Position numbers and translations under genes: made by a program | The notes under the pieces: model-generated | The model's database searches: none | Told to the model about the DNA's origin: nothing | The model's input: the letters and a program-made list of their open reading frames with translations, nothing else | Part shown: in pieces, positions 17,638-26,941 of the stretch | Layout: every line of letters starts with the position of its first letter | Position numbering within the stretch: the first letter of the stretch is position 1 | NCBI RefSeq assembly: GCF_003259255.1 | Contig: NZ_QGOL01000003.1 | Span: forward strand, 423,600-487,599 | Origin: Algoriphagus litoralis | Lineage (GTDB): Bacteria > Bacteroidota > Bacteroidia > Cytophagales > Cyclobacteriaceae | DNA length: 64,000 nucleotides | Direction: 5' to 3'

Positions 17638-18402
17638 TTATTTACTCAAGGATTTCACCACAAGCTCTGCAGCAGCGGCCCCTGAGTTTTGCTGTTGCCC
17701 CGTGATCAAATTTCCATCCTGAATGGCGTAAGAAGAAAATGGAGCAGCCACTTTAAAAGTGGTCCCAGTTAATTTTTTAGCTTCATCTTCAATGCGATAA
17801 GGCTGGATTTTCATTCCAACTGACTGATCTGCAAACTCTTCTTCTGAATCGGCGAAACCTGTCCAGGTTTTGCCTGCCACCAATAGTTCTCCGTTTGATT
17901 TTTTGGCTTCCAAAAGCAGGGTTGTGGAGTGACAAACTGCAGCACTGGGTTTTCCGGATTCATAGAAGGAAGCAAAAAGCTGTTCCAATTCTTTATTTCC
18001 CCGGAAAGTATACATAGGACCCTGGCCTCCCACCAGGAAAATTGCTGCGTAACCTTCTGGATTTACTTCGGTCAGTTTTTTTGTATTTTCTAGCATGGCT
18101 ACAAATTGAGGCTGTTGCAGATAGCCGAGAGAAATCACATCATGGGCGGAATATCCGCTTGGATCGGTGGGATTGGAGTAGGCATCCATTTCGATTTTTC
18201 CTCCATCGGTGGATACCAGTTCTACTTCATAACCCGCCTCTTGAAATACCCATAGTGGGTGGGTCAACTCGGCAGCCCAAAAACCGATCGGCCAACCGGT
18301 TTGCTTAGAAACAGTTGGAGAGCTAGCCACCATCATGATCTTTCCTTTGCTGGGTGCCCCGTGAAAATGTACGTAATCGTTTTTTTCTAAAATCTGATTC
18401 AT
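17638..18402 (-). CDS. DJ-1/PfpI-type glutamine amidotransferase-like protein (Hsp31/glyoxalase III-like)
   Basis: A 254-residue class I amidotransferase-like protein. The nucleophile elbow AAVC157HST carries the reactive cysteine followed by His158, as in YhbO/Hsp31-like and DJ-1 proteins, which are linked to repair of glycated or electrophile-damaged molecules. GGQGPMY near 125-131 is the neighbouring family segment. The frame opens at 18471, but MNQILEKND at 18402 is preferred, since the longer start would run through the operator. It is divergent from the HxlR regulator, a common pairing in which the regulator senses electrophiles or oxidants. Confidence 0.82.
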   Translation of the reverse strand: MNQILEKNDYVHFHGAPSKGKIMMVASSPTVSKQTGWPIGFWAAELTHPLWVFQEAGYEVELVSTDGGKIEMDAYSNPTDPSGYSAHDVISLGYLQQPQFVAMLENTKKLTEVNPEGYAAIFLVGGQGPMYTFRGNKELEQLFASFYESGKPSAAVCHSTTLLLEAKKSNGELLVAGKTWTGFADSEEEFADQSVGMKIQPYRIEDEAKKLTGTTFKVAAPFSSYAIQDGNLITGQQQNSGAAAAELVVKSLSK

Positions 18403-18447
18403 GATTGTCTTGGAATAGTTGATTGAATCAAAGATTGAAATGAATGC

Positions 18448-18455
18448 TATCTTTG
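18448..18455 (+). promoter_or_regulatory. -7 box of the hxlR promoter
   Basis: TATCTTTG matches TAnnTTTG exactly. A TTG lies 22 nt upstream (18423-18425), slightly long for a -33 element. The inverted repeat at 18464-18498 starts just downstream, over the expected transcription start. Confidence 0.45.
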
Positions 18456-18463
18456 AAAATATA

Positions 18464-18498
18464 CTTACCAAATGTTATGATATGCACCTTTTGGTAAG
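18464..18498. promoter_or_regulatory. Inverted repeat, likely HxlR operator
   Basis: CTTACCAAA (18464-18472) and TTTGGTAAG (18490-18498) are perfect 9-bp inverted arms around 17 bp. The repeat lies between the divergent DJ-1 and hxlR genes, so a dimeric HxlR protein bound here could control both. Confidence 0.6.
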
Positions 18499-18518
18499 AA
18501 ATGGAAAACTGAACTGCT

Positions 18519-18869
18519 ATGCCTGATTTCTTATTTGACAAAAAGCTGTATTACAATCCAGTTGAGTTTGCGATGGATCGGATTGGAGGTACTTGGAAGA
18601 TGCCAATTTTATGGAGACTTCAAGACCGGATCATGCGCTATGGGGAATTGAAAAAAGACATTCCGCATATCACCCACAAGATGCTGACCAGTCAGTTGCG
18701 GGAATTGGAGGAGGAAGGATTTATCACTAGAAAAGTTTATCCTGTAGTTCCTCCTAAAGTGGAATACTCCATTACCGAGCGGGGACTTTCGGCCATTCCG
18801 ATTATTGAAACCATCCGGAATTATGGCCTTCAGCTGATGGAAGAGTTTGGTGTGGGTGGGAAAAAATGA
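18519..18869 (+). CDS. HxlR family transcriptional regulator
   Basis: A 116-residue winged-helix DNA-binding protein. The family pattern is clear: IGGTWKMPILWRL, RYGELKKDIPHITHKMLTSQL, then LEEEGFITRKVY and the wing VEYSITERG. HxlR proteins are dimers, often with a redox- or aldehyde-sensing cysteine; this one has no cysteine, so thiol sensing is unlikely and a ligand or another mechanism is needed. It is divergent from the DJ-1 gene and 13 bp before the cysteine desulfurase gene. Confidence 0.9.
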   Translation: MPDFLFDKKLYYNPVEFAMDRIGGTWKMPILWRLQDRIMRYGELKKDIPHITHKMLTSQLRELEEEGFITRKVYPVVPPKVEYSITERGLSAIPIIETIRNYGLQLMEEFGVGGKK

Positions 18870-18882
18870 GCAACTTAATCCC

Positions 18883-20061
18883 ATGAATTACCCCATTTAC
18901 TTAGATTATAACGCAACCACCCCATGTGCTCCTGAAGTCATAGAGGCCATGCTTCCTTACTTTGGAGATCATTTTGGCAACGCCGCTAGCAAAAGCCATC
19001 CCTATGGCTGGATCGCAGAAAATGCTGTCGAAGAAGCTCGGGAAAAAGTAGCAGATTTGATCGGAGCCAAAACCAAGGAAATCATCTTTACCTCAGGTGC
19101 CACCGAATCCATCAATCTGGGCATCAAAGGAACTTTTGAAAGGTATTTGGGAGAAAAGCAACATTACGTCACCTGCCAAACCGAGCACAAAGCTGTCTTG
19201 GATACCTTTGCTGAAATTAAAAAAAGAGGTGCTGAAGTCACTTTTTTGCCAGTAGATGCTGGAGGAAATATCAGTTTGGATGAATTGGAAAACTCCATTC
19301 TACCCCATACAAAAATGATTTGCCTGATGTGGGCCAATAACGAAACCGGGATCATTCACCCGATAGAAAAAATCGCACAATTAGCCGAATCGAGAAATAT
19401 CATTTTCCTTACTGACGCAGTTCAGGCTGCTGGGAAAATCCCAGTTTCGACAAAGGGTATTCATTTGATGGCCATTTCTGCGCACAAGCTTTACGGACCA
19501 AAAGGAATCGGGGCGCTCTATGTGCGCCATAATCATGACTTGCCCAAACCTCTGGCTCAGATCCATGGAGGAGGACATGAAAAAGGGTTACGATCAGGAA
19601 CACTCAATGTTCCTGGAATCGTCGGTTTTGGTAAGGCTGCAGAACTTCGGCTAGCCGATATGAAATCGGAAGGAGGACGATTGGAAATCCTTCGAAACCG
19701 ACTTGAAAATGGGCTTCTAGAAATCCCCGACACGTTTTTGAACGGAAGTCAAGTATGCCGATTGCCACATGTGAGCAATATTACTTTTGGTGGAGTAGAA
19801 GGAGAGGAGTTGCTCAAAAAAGTCAATCAGAAAGTCGCTGTGAGTTCGGGTTCGGCCTGTACTTCAATCTCTCCCAAACCAAGTCATGTACTTGCAGCGA
19901 TGGGACTAAGTTCTGATTTGGGAAGGGCTTCAATTCGGTTTAGCTTGGGGAAAAGTACAGTTGAATCCGATATTGACTTGACTTTGGGTTGGGTGAAAAG
20001 AGTAGTTTTGGAATTGAGAAGTCAGAGAATTACATCGCTTGGCTATAATGAGTTCGGATAA
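18883..20061 (+). CDS. Cysteine desulfurase, IscS/NifS type
   Basis: A 392-residue PLP enzyme that moves sulfur from cysteine to a persulfide for Fe-S clusters or tRNA thiolation. YLDYNATTPC opens the protein, GATESINLGI follows, AISAHKLYGPKG contains the PLP lysine, and SSGSACTS contains the catalytic cysteine. MNYPIYLDYN at 18883 is the family's usual N-terminus; the frame opens at 18847 inside hxlR. No iscU, iscA or cluster-assembly genes are adjacent, so its sulfur acceptor is not shown. A link to the molybdenum hydroxylase, which needs a sulfurated cofactor in many relatives, is possible but is inference. Confidence 0.88.
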   Translation: MNYPIYLDYNATTPCAPEVIEAMLPYFGDHFGNAASKSHPYGWIAENAVEEAREKVADLIGAKTKEIIFTSGATESINLGIKGTFERYLGEKQHYVTCQTEHKAVLDTFAEIKKRGAEVTFLPVDAGGNISLDELENSILPHTKMICLMWANNETGIIHPIEKIAQLAESRNIIFLTDAVQAAGKIPVSTKGIHLMAISAHKLYGPKGIGALYVRHNHDLPKPLAQIHGGGHEKGLRSGTLNVPGIVGFGKAAELRLADMKSEGGRLEILRNRLENGLLEIPDTFLNGSQVCRLPHVSNITFGGVEGEELLKKVNQKVAVSSGSACTSISPKPSHVLAAMGLSSDLGRASIRFSLGKSTVESDIDLTLGWVKRVVLELRSQRITSLGYNEFG

Positions 20062-20191
20062 AAAAGTACTGTTTTTTCAATCTTCACATAGCCAAACTGA
20101 TTTTTAGTTTACACTTAGTTGTGGACTTTCCAAGAGCCGCTGATTTACATTACTGAAGTGACATTCATTCTTAGATGAAATTATGGGTCTT

Positions 20192-20905
20192 TCATGATGT
20201 CCATTGGAGTATTATATCGAAGATTTTCCATTCTCCCTTCTTTCGTTCAAGGAGTACCAAATAACCTGCGCCACAGTCCATTTCACAATTGGATATTGAA
20301 AAGTAAATCAAACCTAGGTTGTCTTGTTGGTAAAATCTAGTAAAGTCAAGTTCACCACCACTCAAAAAGTTCAGAGTCCCGTTGTACATGTCTTCTCTTG
20401 GAGGGAAATCATCGATTGACTTTAAGTGATATTTTCCGAAATACTCAATTTGCTCAAACGAAATTTCAAGTTCCGCTAGTTCGGTCGTCTGGAAGTCTGA
20501 AAGTACCTTTTCATATCTTTTATAATTTGGTTTGGACTTTAAAGAATCTGGTGAGATTCTACATCCCTTGCAAGGTCCACCGGTTAGGTAGTTTGAAGTT
20601 GCCATGAATATCCATGTACTATCCACAATACGTTGAGAGATTCGAGTCAGGTATTGTTGATATCTTATCACGAGAGTGTCAAAACGAACACTAGCTACTC
20701 CAGGTGTTAAATCGTCTTGTGATTCTATAAAATATTTTCTTGATTCTGGCGGTGGGGGCATAATTGGGTAAATATCTTTCGCCAACCATTCGCGTTGTTC
20801 AAGCTCGTAAAGCACAGTTGAAATAATTTTGAAATCTTCCGGTTCAGTTGTCGTTTTGCAACTGAATGACAAAAGCAGAATTAATGCAGCAAAGAAGAAT
20901 TTCAT
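20192..20905 (-). CDS. Hypothetical lipoprotein
   Basis: A 237-residue protein with a lipoprotein signal (MKFFFAALILLLSFSC, lipidation Cys at 16). The start at 20905 puts the signal at the N-terminus; an ATG at 20932 would precede it by nine residues. The mature part has a CKGC pair in the middle and a CEMDC pair near the C-terminus, which may form disulfides. The C-terminal LVLLERKKGEWKI is typical of a small beta domain. No family is recognised. Confidence 0.6.
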   Translation of the reverse strand: MKFFFAALILLLSFSCKTTTEPEDFKIISTVLYELEQREWLAKDIYPIMPPPPESRKYFIESQDDLTPGVASVRFDTLVIRYQQYLTRISQRIVDSTWIFMATSNYLTGGPCKGCRISPDSLKSKPNYKRYEKVLSDFQTTELAELEISFEQIEYFGKYHLKSIDDFPPREDMYNGTLNFLSGGELDFTRFYQQDNLGLIYFSISNCEMDCGAGYLVLLERKKGEWKIFDIILQWTS

Positions 20906-20993
20906 TTTGGAATAGTAGTCTATATCAAACAATGCCGATTTAAGGAAAATATAGGTTAAGTTGGTTTCGGAGGATATTGAAAAGCTATTGGCC

Positions 20994-21575
20994 TCAATTT
21001 TTTAATTGTTGCAAATCATCCTCCGTATCAATATCGATTTTGCCTTTTGGAAAAGAGATTGTCACCAAACCCTCTTCGTGTGCTTGCGCTATTTTCTTGG
21101 CACCTTCATCCCCTTTTAGCTCCATCAATTCCTGAAAATACGCTTTTCCAAAAAGAATAGGCACTCCAATCGTTTTGGAATAGGCACATGCTACAATGTC
21201 TTTTCCTTCTTTCTCCTGAGTTGCAATCAACTTGTTCAATATCTTCGCATCCACAAAAGGCTGATCACAGAGCATGATGATGATCTGATCCGGGGCATCG
21301 AACTTGAGCATGTATTCCAGGCCTATTTTAAGACTGGAGGACATTCCTTTTTGATAGTTCGGATTGGGAATATTTGGGATACTGGCTCCTGGAAAAGTCT
21401 TTTTGATTTCATCCCGATTTGCACCGAGTACAAGCACTCGTTTATGTACATCACATCCATTTGCAGCATCTATTGCCAGCTGAAGCAAAGTTTTATCCTT
21501 GTATTTGGCGATTTGTTTGGGGTAGCCAAGTCGGGTTGATTCGCCGGCTGCCAATATGATGATTCCAGTCTTCAT
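20994..21575 (-). CDS. mocA: Molybdenum cofactor cytidylyltransferase-like protein (MocA type)
   Basis: A 193-residue NTP-transferase fold protein. The nucleotide-binding start ILAAGESTRLGYPKQ (7-21) and the CDQPFV segment match MocA/MobA-like enzymes. MocA turns Mo-molybdopterin into the cytosine dinucleotide form used by IorAB-type hydroxylases. It is the last gene of a three-gene operon, 10 bp after xdhC. It probably matures the iorAB enzyme at 10-12.6 kb. A related role in other nucleotide sugar synthesis is less likely given the xdhC neighbour. Confidence 0.82.
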   Translation of the reverse strand: MKTGIIILAAGESTRLGYPKQIAKYKDKTLLQLAIDAANGCDVHKRVLVLGANRDEIKKTFPGASIPNIPNPNYQKGMSSSLKIGLEYMLKFDAPDQIIIMLCDQPFVDAKILNKLIATQEKEGKDIVACAYSKTIGVPILFGKAYFQELMELKGDEGAKKIAQAHEEGLVTISFPKGKIDIDTEDDLQQLKN

Positions 21576-21585
21576 TTCAGATTTT

Positions 21586-22692
21586 TTAGTGTATAGGACC
21601 GATTTTTTCCCGTAGGAAAATGGGCTGTTTTTTATTCAACACAGCTTTGATTTCTGCCAAAACTGAAAGGGCAATTTCTTCAGAGGTCTCGGCTCCAATC
21701 TCAATACCTACCGGTGCATAAATGTTGTCGATGTGAACTTGAATTCCTTTTGATTCTAGTCTTTGAATCAGTTTTTCAGTCTTTCGCTTTGGTCCCAAAA
21801 TCCCGATATACGGAATCATAAAGGTCAACAACTTTTCAAGGACTACCGCTTCATACTCGAAATTATGTGTCATCAGCAGCGCAACTGTGGCTAGATCAGA
21901 CTGGATCTGATCGATCACCTCCTCTGCAGGACCTTGAATGATCTGCTTCGCAAAAGGAAATCTTGCTGGTGTGGCCAGATTTTTTCGTCCATCAATCAAA
22001 ATCAATTCAAAACCCAGAATATCAGCCATTTTAGCCAAAGGGATCGTGTCATTTCCCGCCCCAAAAAGTAAAATCCGAGTGGCCGGTTTTAGAATTTCGA
22101 AGAAAACTGAAAGTTGGTCAAATTCATCATAGGCCCGAATTTGGCTTTGTGGACTATCGAAAGCCTGAATTTCTTGCTGTAGTTTTGATTTGAAATCCTC
22201 AGGAACTTTTGAAAAAGATCCAAAGTCATTTTCACCTTTTTGAAGGAAGATGGTGCCGATCTGCTCTGATTTGGAATGTTTAACTGAAAAAATCGTGAGC
22301 AGGAGCGAAGTTTGCCGATCCGAAAATCCTGCTTTGATCAACTCAATGGGATTCTCCGAATTTTCAAAATCAATGGGTTCGATCAAGACGTGAATGATGC
22401 CATTGCAACCCAACCCGACCCCAAATTTCTGATCGTCTTCATCCGTCGTATCGTAAGTGACCAGCATGGATTTTCCCTGAAAAATCACCGTTTGGGCTTT
22501 GCGCAGCGCATCGCCTTCCAAGCAACCTCCACTGATCGCACCCGTAAGCTTGCCCTCCTGAGTGACCAGCATTCGGGCTCCAGGCCTCCTATAGGCTGAT
22601 CCATCTACCTGCACTACCGTGGCCAAAGCTATAGGTTCTCTAGTGGATTTACATACTTCGTAGGCTTTGATGATCTCTTGGAGCTCTTTCAT
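21586..22692 (-). CDS. xdhC: XdhC family molybdenum hydroxylase maturation protein
   Basis: A 368-residue protein. The N-terminal XdhC/CoxI domain shows ALATVVQVDGSAYRRPGARM and GAISGGCLEGD. The C-terminal Rossmann domain begins ILLFGAGNDTIPLA near 210. XdhC proteins bind the molybdenum cofactor, aid its sulfuration and insert it into xanthine dehydrogenase-type enzymes. The start ATG directly abuts the stop of the sterol desaturase gene. With mocA it forms the maturation pair for the hydroxylase encoded 10 kb away. Confidence 0.9.
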   Translation of the reverse strand: MKELQEIIKAYEVCKSTREPIALATVVQVDGSAYRRPGARMLVTQEGKLTGAISGGCLEGDALRKAQTVIFQGKSMLVTYDTTDEDDQKFGVGLGCNGIIHVLIEPIDFENSENPIELIKAGFSDRQTSLLLTIFSVKHSKSEQIGTIFLQKGENDFGSFSKVPEDFKSKLQQEIQAFDSPQSQIRAYDEFDQLSVFFEILKPATRILLFGAGNDTIPLAKMADILGFELILIDGRKNLATPARFPFAKQIIQGPAEEVIDQIQSDLATVALLMTHNFEYEAVVLEKLLTFMIPYIGILGPKRKTEKLIQRLESKGIQVHIDNIYAPVGIEIGAETSEEIALSVLAEIKAVLNKKQPIFLREKIGPIH

Positions 22693-23967
22693 TTATTGCA
22701 TTCGGAGATTATTGGTGAGTTCAACCTTTTCCTTTTTGAAGGAAAACCAAACCGAAAATACGGCGGAAATCACCAAGTACCCTACCAAAATATAGATTGA
22801 ACCCGGCAAAAAGGTATTCATCTCAAACCAATCACCGGAAGTCAAAATAAAATACATCGCATAGGCAGTCTTTAATACTTCCCATGCCCATGCGTTAGGA
22901 TTTCGGTCCATGAGTTCTGTGTACGAATAGACAGTTAGGAAAACAAAGCCGCCATAAAAGAAAATTCCGGGAGCCCCGATCGCAGCTAAGTTGCCGAATA
23001 AATAGCTAAGCAATAGAAGTAAGGCAATCAGCTGACCAAAACTCCAAATGACCATTCCTTTGGTCAAAGGAGGATTATATTTTTCGAAGTGGTATACGTC
23101 CTCAATTCTGTGCACGGGATATTTTTCAGCAACGTCCGAAGGTCGCCAACCTAACGGCATAAACCAGATTTTGATTTTGTCAGACCATTTTTTTGCCCGC
23201 CAGGCATCTTTGATCAGCAGCCAAAGGTGCATAAAATTGATTTTGACAGGATTCCAGGTTTGCACAGGTCTAGTGACTCCGTAGACTGCGGGCACATCGT
23301 CTAATTCGTCCTGATAGGTTTTAAAGATTTTATCCCAAATGATAAAAATCTGACCGTAATTTTTGTCCAAATATTGTGGATTGATCGCATGATGAACCCG
23401 ATGGTGGGAGGGAGTAACAATGATTTTTTCCAAGAAACCCATTTTACCAATATGGCGCGTATGGTACCAAAACTGCGCAAATAAGTGTAAAGGGGCTACC
23501 ACAGCGATTACTTCAGGAGGTACGCCAAGCAGTGCTGCCGGCAAAAGGAAAATCCCAAAAATCCGAACAATGGAAGAGATGCTTTGTCGCAGTGCACAGG
23601 CTAGATTAAACTCCTCACTGCTGTGGTGGATGATATGATTGTTCCAAAAAATATTGTATTCGTGAGCAATACGATGTGTCCAATATCCCGCAAAATCCAA
23701 TGCAATAAAGGCAATCACATACGTAATCCATGTGGCCTCAAACTGGACCAGACCAAATTTGGTCACCAGCCAATCGTAGGAAATAATTGCAATACTTAAA
23801 CCTAGCACATCTTTGGTCACATTGGTGATGCCCGAACTCAAGCTGGAAATCATATCATTGAGTGGCACGGTGTCATTGCCTTTCCATATTCCCCAAAATT
23901 TCTCGAATAGGACCAGAACAAAAAAGGCTGGCATGGCGATTAATAAGATTTGTCCGTAAGCTTCCAT
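22693..23967 (-). CDS. Sterol desaturase/fatty acid hydroxylase family membrane protein
   Basis: A 424-residue membrane-bound diiron enzyme. The three histidine clusters are present: HRIAH, HHSSEEFN and HHRVHH, within the first 220 residues among several membrane helices. A second hydrophobic region (about 300-415) follows. Relatives introduce a hydroxyl group or double bond into lipids at the membrane. The start at 23967 (MEAYGQILL) is preferred over an ATG 14 codons upstream. It is the first gene of the operon with xdhC and mocA; the functional link is not evident. Confidence 0.87.
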   Translation of the reverse strand: MEAYGQILLIAMPAFFVLVLFEKFWGIWKGNDTVPLNDMISSLSSGITNVTKDVLGLSIAIISYDWLVTKFGLVQFEATWITYVIAFIALDFAGYWTHRIAHEYNIFWNNHIIHHSSEEFNLACALRQSISSIVRIFGIFLLPAALLGVPPEVIAVVAPLHLFAQFWYHTRHIGKMGFLEKIIVTPSHHRVHHAINPQYLDKNYGQIFIIWDKIFKTYQDELDDVPAVYGVTRPVQTWNPVKINFMHLWLLIKDAWRAKKWSDKIKIWFMPLGWRPSDVAEKYPVHRIEDVYHFEKYNPPLTKGMVIWSFGQLIALLLLLSYLFGNLAAIGAPGIFFYGGFVFLTVYSYTELMDRNPNAWAWEVLKTAYAMYFILTSGDWFEMNTFLPGSIYILVGYLVISAVFSVWFSFKKEKVELTNNLRMQ

Positions 23968-24141
23968 CGGGTTTATTGTTCTTGCATTAAACTTAAAAAT
24001 TAACCCCAATCAAATCAAAAAGATATTTTAAAATGACTCGAATCAGCTTTCAAAGGCAAACTATTTGATTTGAATCAAAGCCACTGGTTTTTACAACGCT
24101 TTGTACCTGATCTTATATCTTTGAAATCTAAGCCTCACTCC

Positions 24142-24612
24142 ATGGAAATCCCCAGTTTAGCCCAACTCAAAAAAGACCTCAGCTACCTCTCCGAGAAAGA
24201 ACTGACCGAAGTGATCGTTGATTTAGCCAAATTTTCTAGAGATAATAAGGCTTTTCTTTACTTCAAACTCAACGAACGAGATCAGCCCAATCTCTTTGTG
24301 GATTCGGTCAAAGAGGAATTGGATCAAGCATTCCAAACTGCAAATACCAGAAACTATCACCTGGCTAAAAAGGCTGCTCAAACTACCCGAAGAAAACTCA
24401 ACAAAGCACTCAAACTGAGTAAAAACAAAGCAGATCAGGCTGAGCTGATAGTGTACTTCTGCGAATTGATGAAAAAGTACAGCTATCTTAGTTTCCGCTA
24501 TCCGGTGATTTCCAACCTCTATGAAGTTCAAATTGGAAAATCGAAAAAGCTGATTTCCACGCTTCACGAAGATCTTCAGAGCGATTTTGAAGTCCGTATA
24601 GAAGACCTTTGA
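24142..24612 (+). CDS. Hypothetical helical protein, possibly DUF6155
   Basis: A 156-residue, strongly helical, lysine-rich cytoplasmic protein. The N-terminus LKKDLSYLSEKELTEVIVDLAK and the following charged helices recall DUF6155, but I am not certain. A TTG at 24070 would extend the frame; the ATG at 24142 is preferred. No signal or catalytic motif is seen. Confidence 0.6.
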   Translation: MEIPSLAQLKKDLSYLSEKELTEVIVDLAKFSRDNKAFLYFKLNERDQPNLFVDSVKEELDQAFQTANTRNYHLAKKAAQTTRRKLNKALKLSKNKADQAELIVYFCELMKKYSYLSFRYPVISNLYEVQIGKSKKLISTLHEDLQSDFEVRIEDL

Positions 24613-24712
24613 TAAAAATCCAAACTATTCCGATTCTGTAGAAACTTGTATGCTCAATTATATACTTTAGGTATACTTTTCTGACAGAAAAATTAGAACT
24701 CCGATTCATACC

Positions 24713-26347
24713 ATGAACACTTCGATTAAATCTATTCTAGTATTCTTGATTTCCCTGTTTCCCTTAATTGTATTTTCCCAGCAGAAATTCACCCGTGCCG
24801 ATACACTGCGTGGTAGTATCACACCAGAGCGAGGGTGGTGGGATTTGAATTTTTATCAATTGAACGTAGAAATTTTTCCCGAATCAAAATCTATAAAAGG
24901 TTCAAATATTGTAAGATACAAAGTTATAAATGAAGCTCAGGTTTTACAGATTGATCTTCAGGAACCATTGAAAATTACCTCAGTGACCCAAGACGGCCAA
25001 GAGTTGAAAATCCGAAAAGATGGAGCCGCTCACTTTATCTCATTGGTGAAAAAGCAGCTGCCGGGCAATTTCGAAGAAGTCATCATCAGCTATTCAGGTC
25101 AACCCAAAGAAGCCATCCGACCACCTTGGGATGGAGGAATCACTTGGCAAAAGGACAGCAATGGGAATCATTTCATCGCTTCTTCCAATCAGGGAATCGG
25201 ATCAAGCATCTGGTGGCCAAGCAAAGACCATCCGGCAGATGAAGTGGATAGTGCACGAATCAGCGTGACTGTCCCAAAAGGCCTGATGGATATTTCAAAT
25301 GGGCGCTTGGTGGGAATTGATGTCGGAAGTACCGCCGATACCTTTCACTGGTCAGTTGTGAATCCCATCAATGACTATGGAATCAATATCAACATTGGAG
25401 ATTACGTGACTTTTGGGGAGAAATACGAAGGAGAGAAAGGCACGCTGGACATGGATTACTTTGTCCTGAGAGATAATCTGGAGAAAGCAAAAGTCCATTT
25501 TCAGGATGCCAGACGGATGATGGAGGCTTTTGAGCATTGGTTTGGGCCGTATCCATTCTATGAAGACGGGTTCAAACTGGTGGAAGCGCCATACCTAGGA
25601 ATGGAGCATCAGAGTTCGGTGACTTATGGCAATGGGTATCAAAACGGCTATCTCGGTAGGGATCTGAGTGGAACGGGCTGGGGTTTGAAATTTGATTTCA
25701 TCATCATCCATGAAGCTGGACATGAGTGGTTTGCCAATAACATCACCTACAAAGACGTGGCTGACATGTGGATTCATGAGAGTTTTACTAATTATTCGGA
25801 AAGCCTCTTTTTGGAATACCACTATGGAAAAGAGGCCGGTCAGGAGTATGTTCGTGGCACGCGAATGAACATTCTAAATGATAGACCCATCATCGGAACT
25901 TATGGGGTAAATCAGCGCGGTTCGGGAGATATGTATTACAAAGGCGGTAACCTGCTCAATACCCTCCGGGAAATACTCAATGACGACGAAAAGTGGAGAA
26001 TGATCCTTCGGGGGCTCAATCAAGAGTTTTATCACCAGACCGTCAGCACAGATCAAATTGAGCATTACATCGCTGTGAAGTCAGGAATGGACCTGAGACC
26101 ATTTTTTGATCAATACCTGAGGAATAATACGGTGCCGATACTGGAATACTACTTTTCTGATGATCAGACTCTGAACTTCCGATGGGCTAATTGCAATGCT
26201 GATTTTACTATGCCGGTAGATGTGGAAATGGGCGAAAAGAAGCTGAGAATAAAACCAAGTACCAAATGGTCTCAAGTAGCTGTAGACCGAAAAACTGAGC
26301 TCATCATTGATCCGGATTATTATGTAGGAAGCCTAAAAATCAGATAA
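24713..26347 (+). CDS. M1 family metallopeptidase, exported
   Basis: A 544-residue zinc aminopeptidase-like enzyme with a signal peptide ending near SQQ (residue 23). The zinc site is complete: H333-E334-x-x-H337 and E356 exactly 19 residues after the second His (HEXXHX18E). The substrate-recognition stretch LGMEHQS replaces the usual GAMEN. The protein is shorter than full M1 enzymes (about 850) because it lacks the C-terminal helical domain, as do many Bacteroidota M1 proteins. It should act in the periplasm or on the outer surface in peptide breakdown. Confidence 0.9.
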   Translation: MNTSIKSILVFLISLFPLIVFSQQKFTRADTLRGSITPERGWWDLNFYQLNVEIFPESKSIKGSNIVRYKVINEAQVLQIDLQEPLKITSVTQDGQELKIRKDGAAHFISLVKKQLPGNFEEVIISYSGQPKEAIRPPWDGGITWQKDSNGNHFIASSNQGIGSSIWWPSKDHPADEVDSARISVTVPKGLMDISNGRLVGIDVGSTADTFHWSVVNPINDYGININIGDYVTFGEKYEGEKGTLDMDYFVLRDNLEKAKVHFQDARRMMEAFEHWFGPYPFYEDGFKLVEAPYLGMEHQSSVTYGNGYQNGYLGRDLSGTGWGLKFDFIIIHEAGHEWFANNITYKDVADMWIHESFTNYSESLFLEYHYGKEAGQEYVRGTRMNILNDRPIIGTYGVNQRGSGDMYYKGGNLLNTLREILNDDEKWRMILRGLNQEFYHQTVSTDQIEHYIAVKSGMDLRPFFDQYLRNNTVPILEYYFSDDQTLNFRWANCNADFTMPVDVEMGEKKLRIKPSTKWSQVAVDRKTELIIDPDYYVGSLKIR

Positions 26348-26397
26348 TATGCAATCTTGATGATTCTATCACTATTCAAATGTAAAAAATTGATTTA

Positions 26398-26427
26398 TTG
26401 TATTTTACCAATTTTACCCGTACTTTG
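26398..26427 (+). promoter_or_regulatory. Weak candidate promoter before the 140-residue gene
   Basis: TTG (26398-26400), a 19-nt spacer and GTACTTTG (26420-26427). The TTTG core and spacing fit; the first two bases of the -7 box do not. Confidence 0.25.
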
Positions 26428-26492
26428 AGATAAGGACTTACACTTTTGACCAAATTGAATTTTTCCCCATCGAACCCCAAAATCAAAACATC

Positions 26493-26915
26493 ATGAAGGA
26501 TACCATCATCACCTTGTATGTAGATACTGTTAAAATCATAGGTTTACCTGAAAAACCATCACCTGAAGAAGTATTGAGCTGTATTCTGCTTGGAGATAAT
26601 CACAACGATCTACCAAAAGGAGAAGACTTTACCAGTAAAATCCATGACCGATCCAAACTGGCTTGGGTGGGTGCTGCGATGTACATCATGGATAGTGTTC
26701 AGGATTTTGTGATTATCACCAAGATTCTGGTGAAAAAGAAGAAATCGATGATCAAAATCTATGATTCTAGAAAGAGCTCGGGCAAAACCCATAAAGATGG
26801 CTATGTCAACAAGGCAAAATCAGGCTCTGAGGAGGAATACCGAATACACTTTTTGGTCAATTCCGGAGGCGTTGAGCGGAAATTTAAAATCGATCCAAAA
26901 ATTAGGGTAATTTGA
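26493..26915 (+). CDS. Hypothetical protein, 140 residues
   Basis: A soluble, basic protein of unknown family with no signal peptide. Alternating hydrophobic residues suggest mixed alpha/beta structure and a lysine-rich middle (ILVKKKKSM). It lies 26 bp before the cyclase gene on the same strand and may be co-transcribed with it. Confidence 0.55.
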   Translation: MKDTIITLYVDTVKIIGLPEKPSPEEVLSCILLGDNHNDLPKGEDFTSKIHDRSKLAWVGAAMYIMDSVQDFVIITKILVKKKKSMIKIYDSRKSSGKTHKDGYVNKAKSGSEEEYRIHFLVNSGGVERKFKIDPKIRVI

Positions 26916-26941
26916 TTTTTACATTCTTTTGAAAATAGGAT

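Noticed and set aside
20062..20191. Terminator after the cysteine desulfurase gene
   Set aside because: An A tract and a T tract flank GTAC just after the stop, but there is no GC-rich stem, so the support is too weak.
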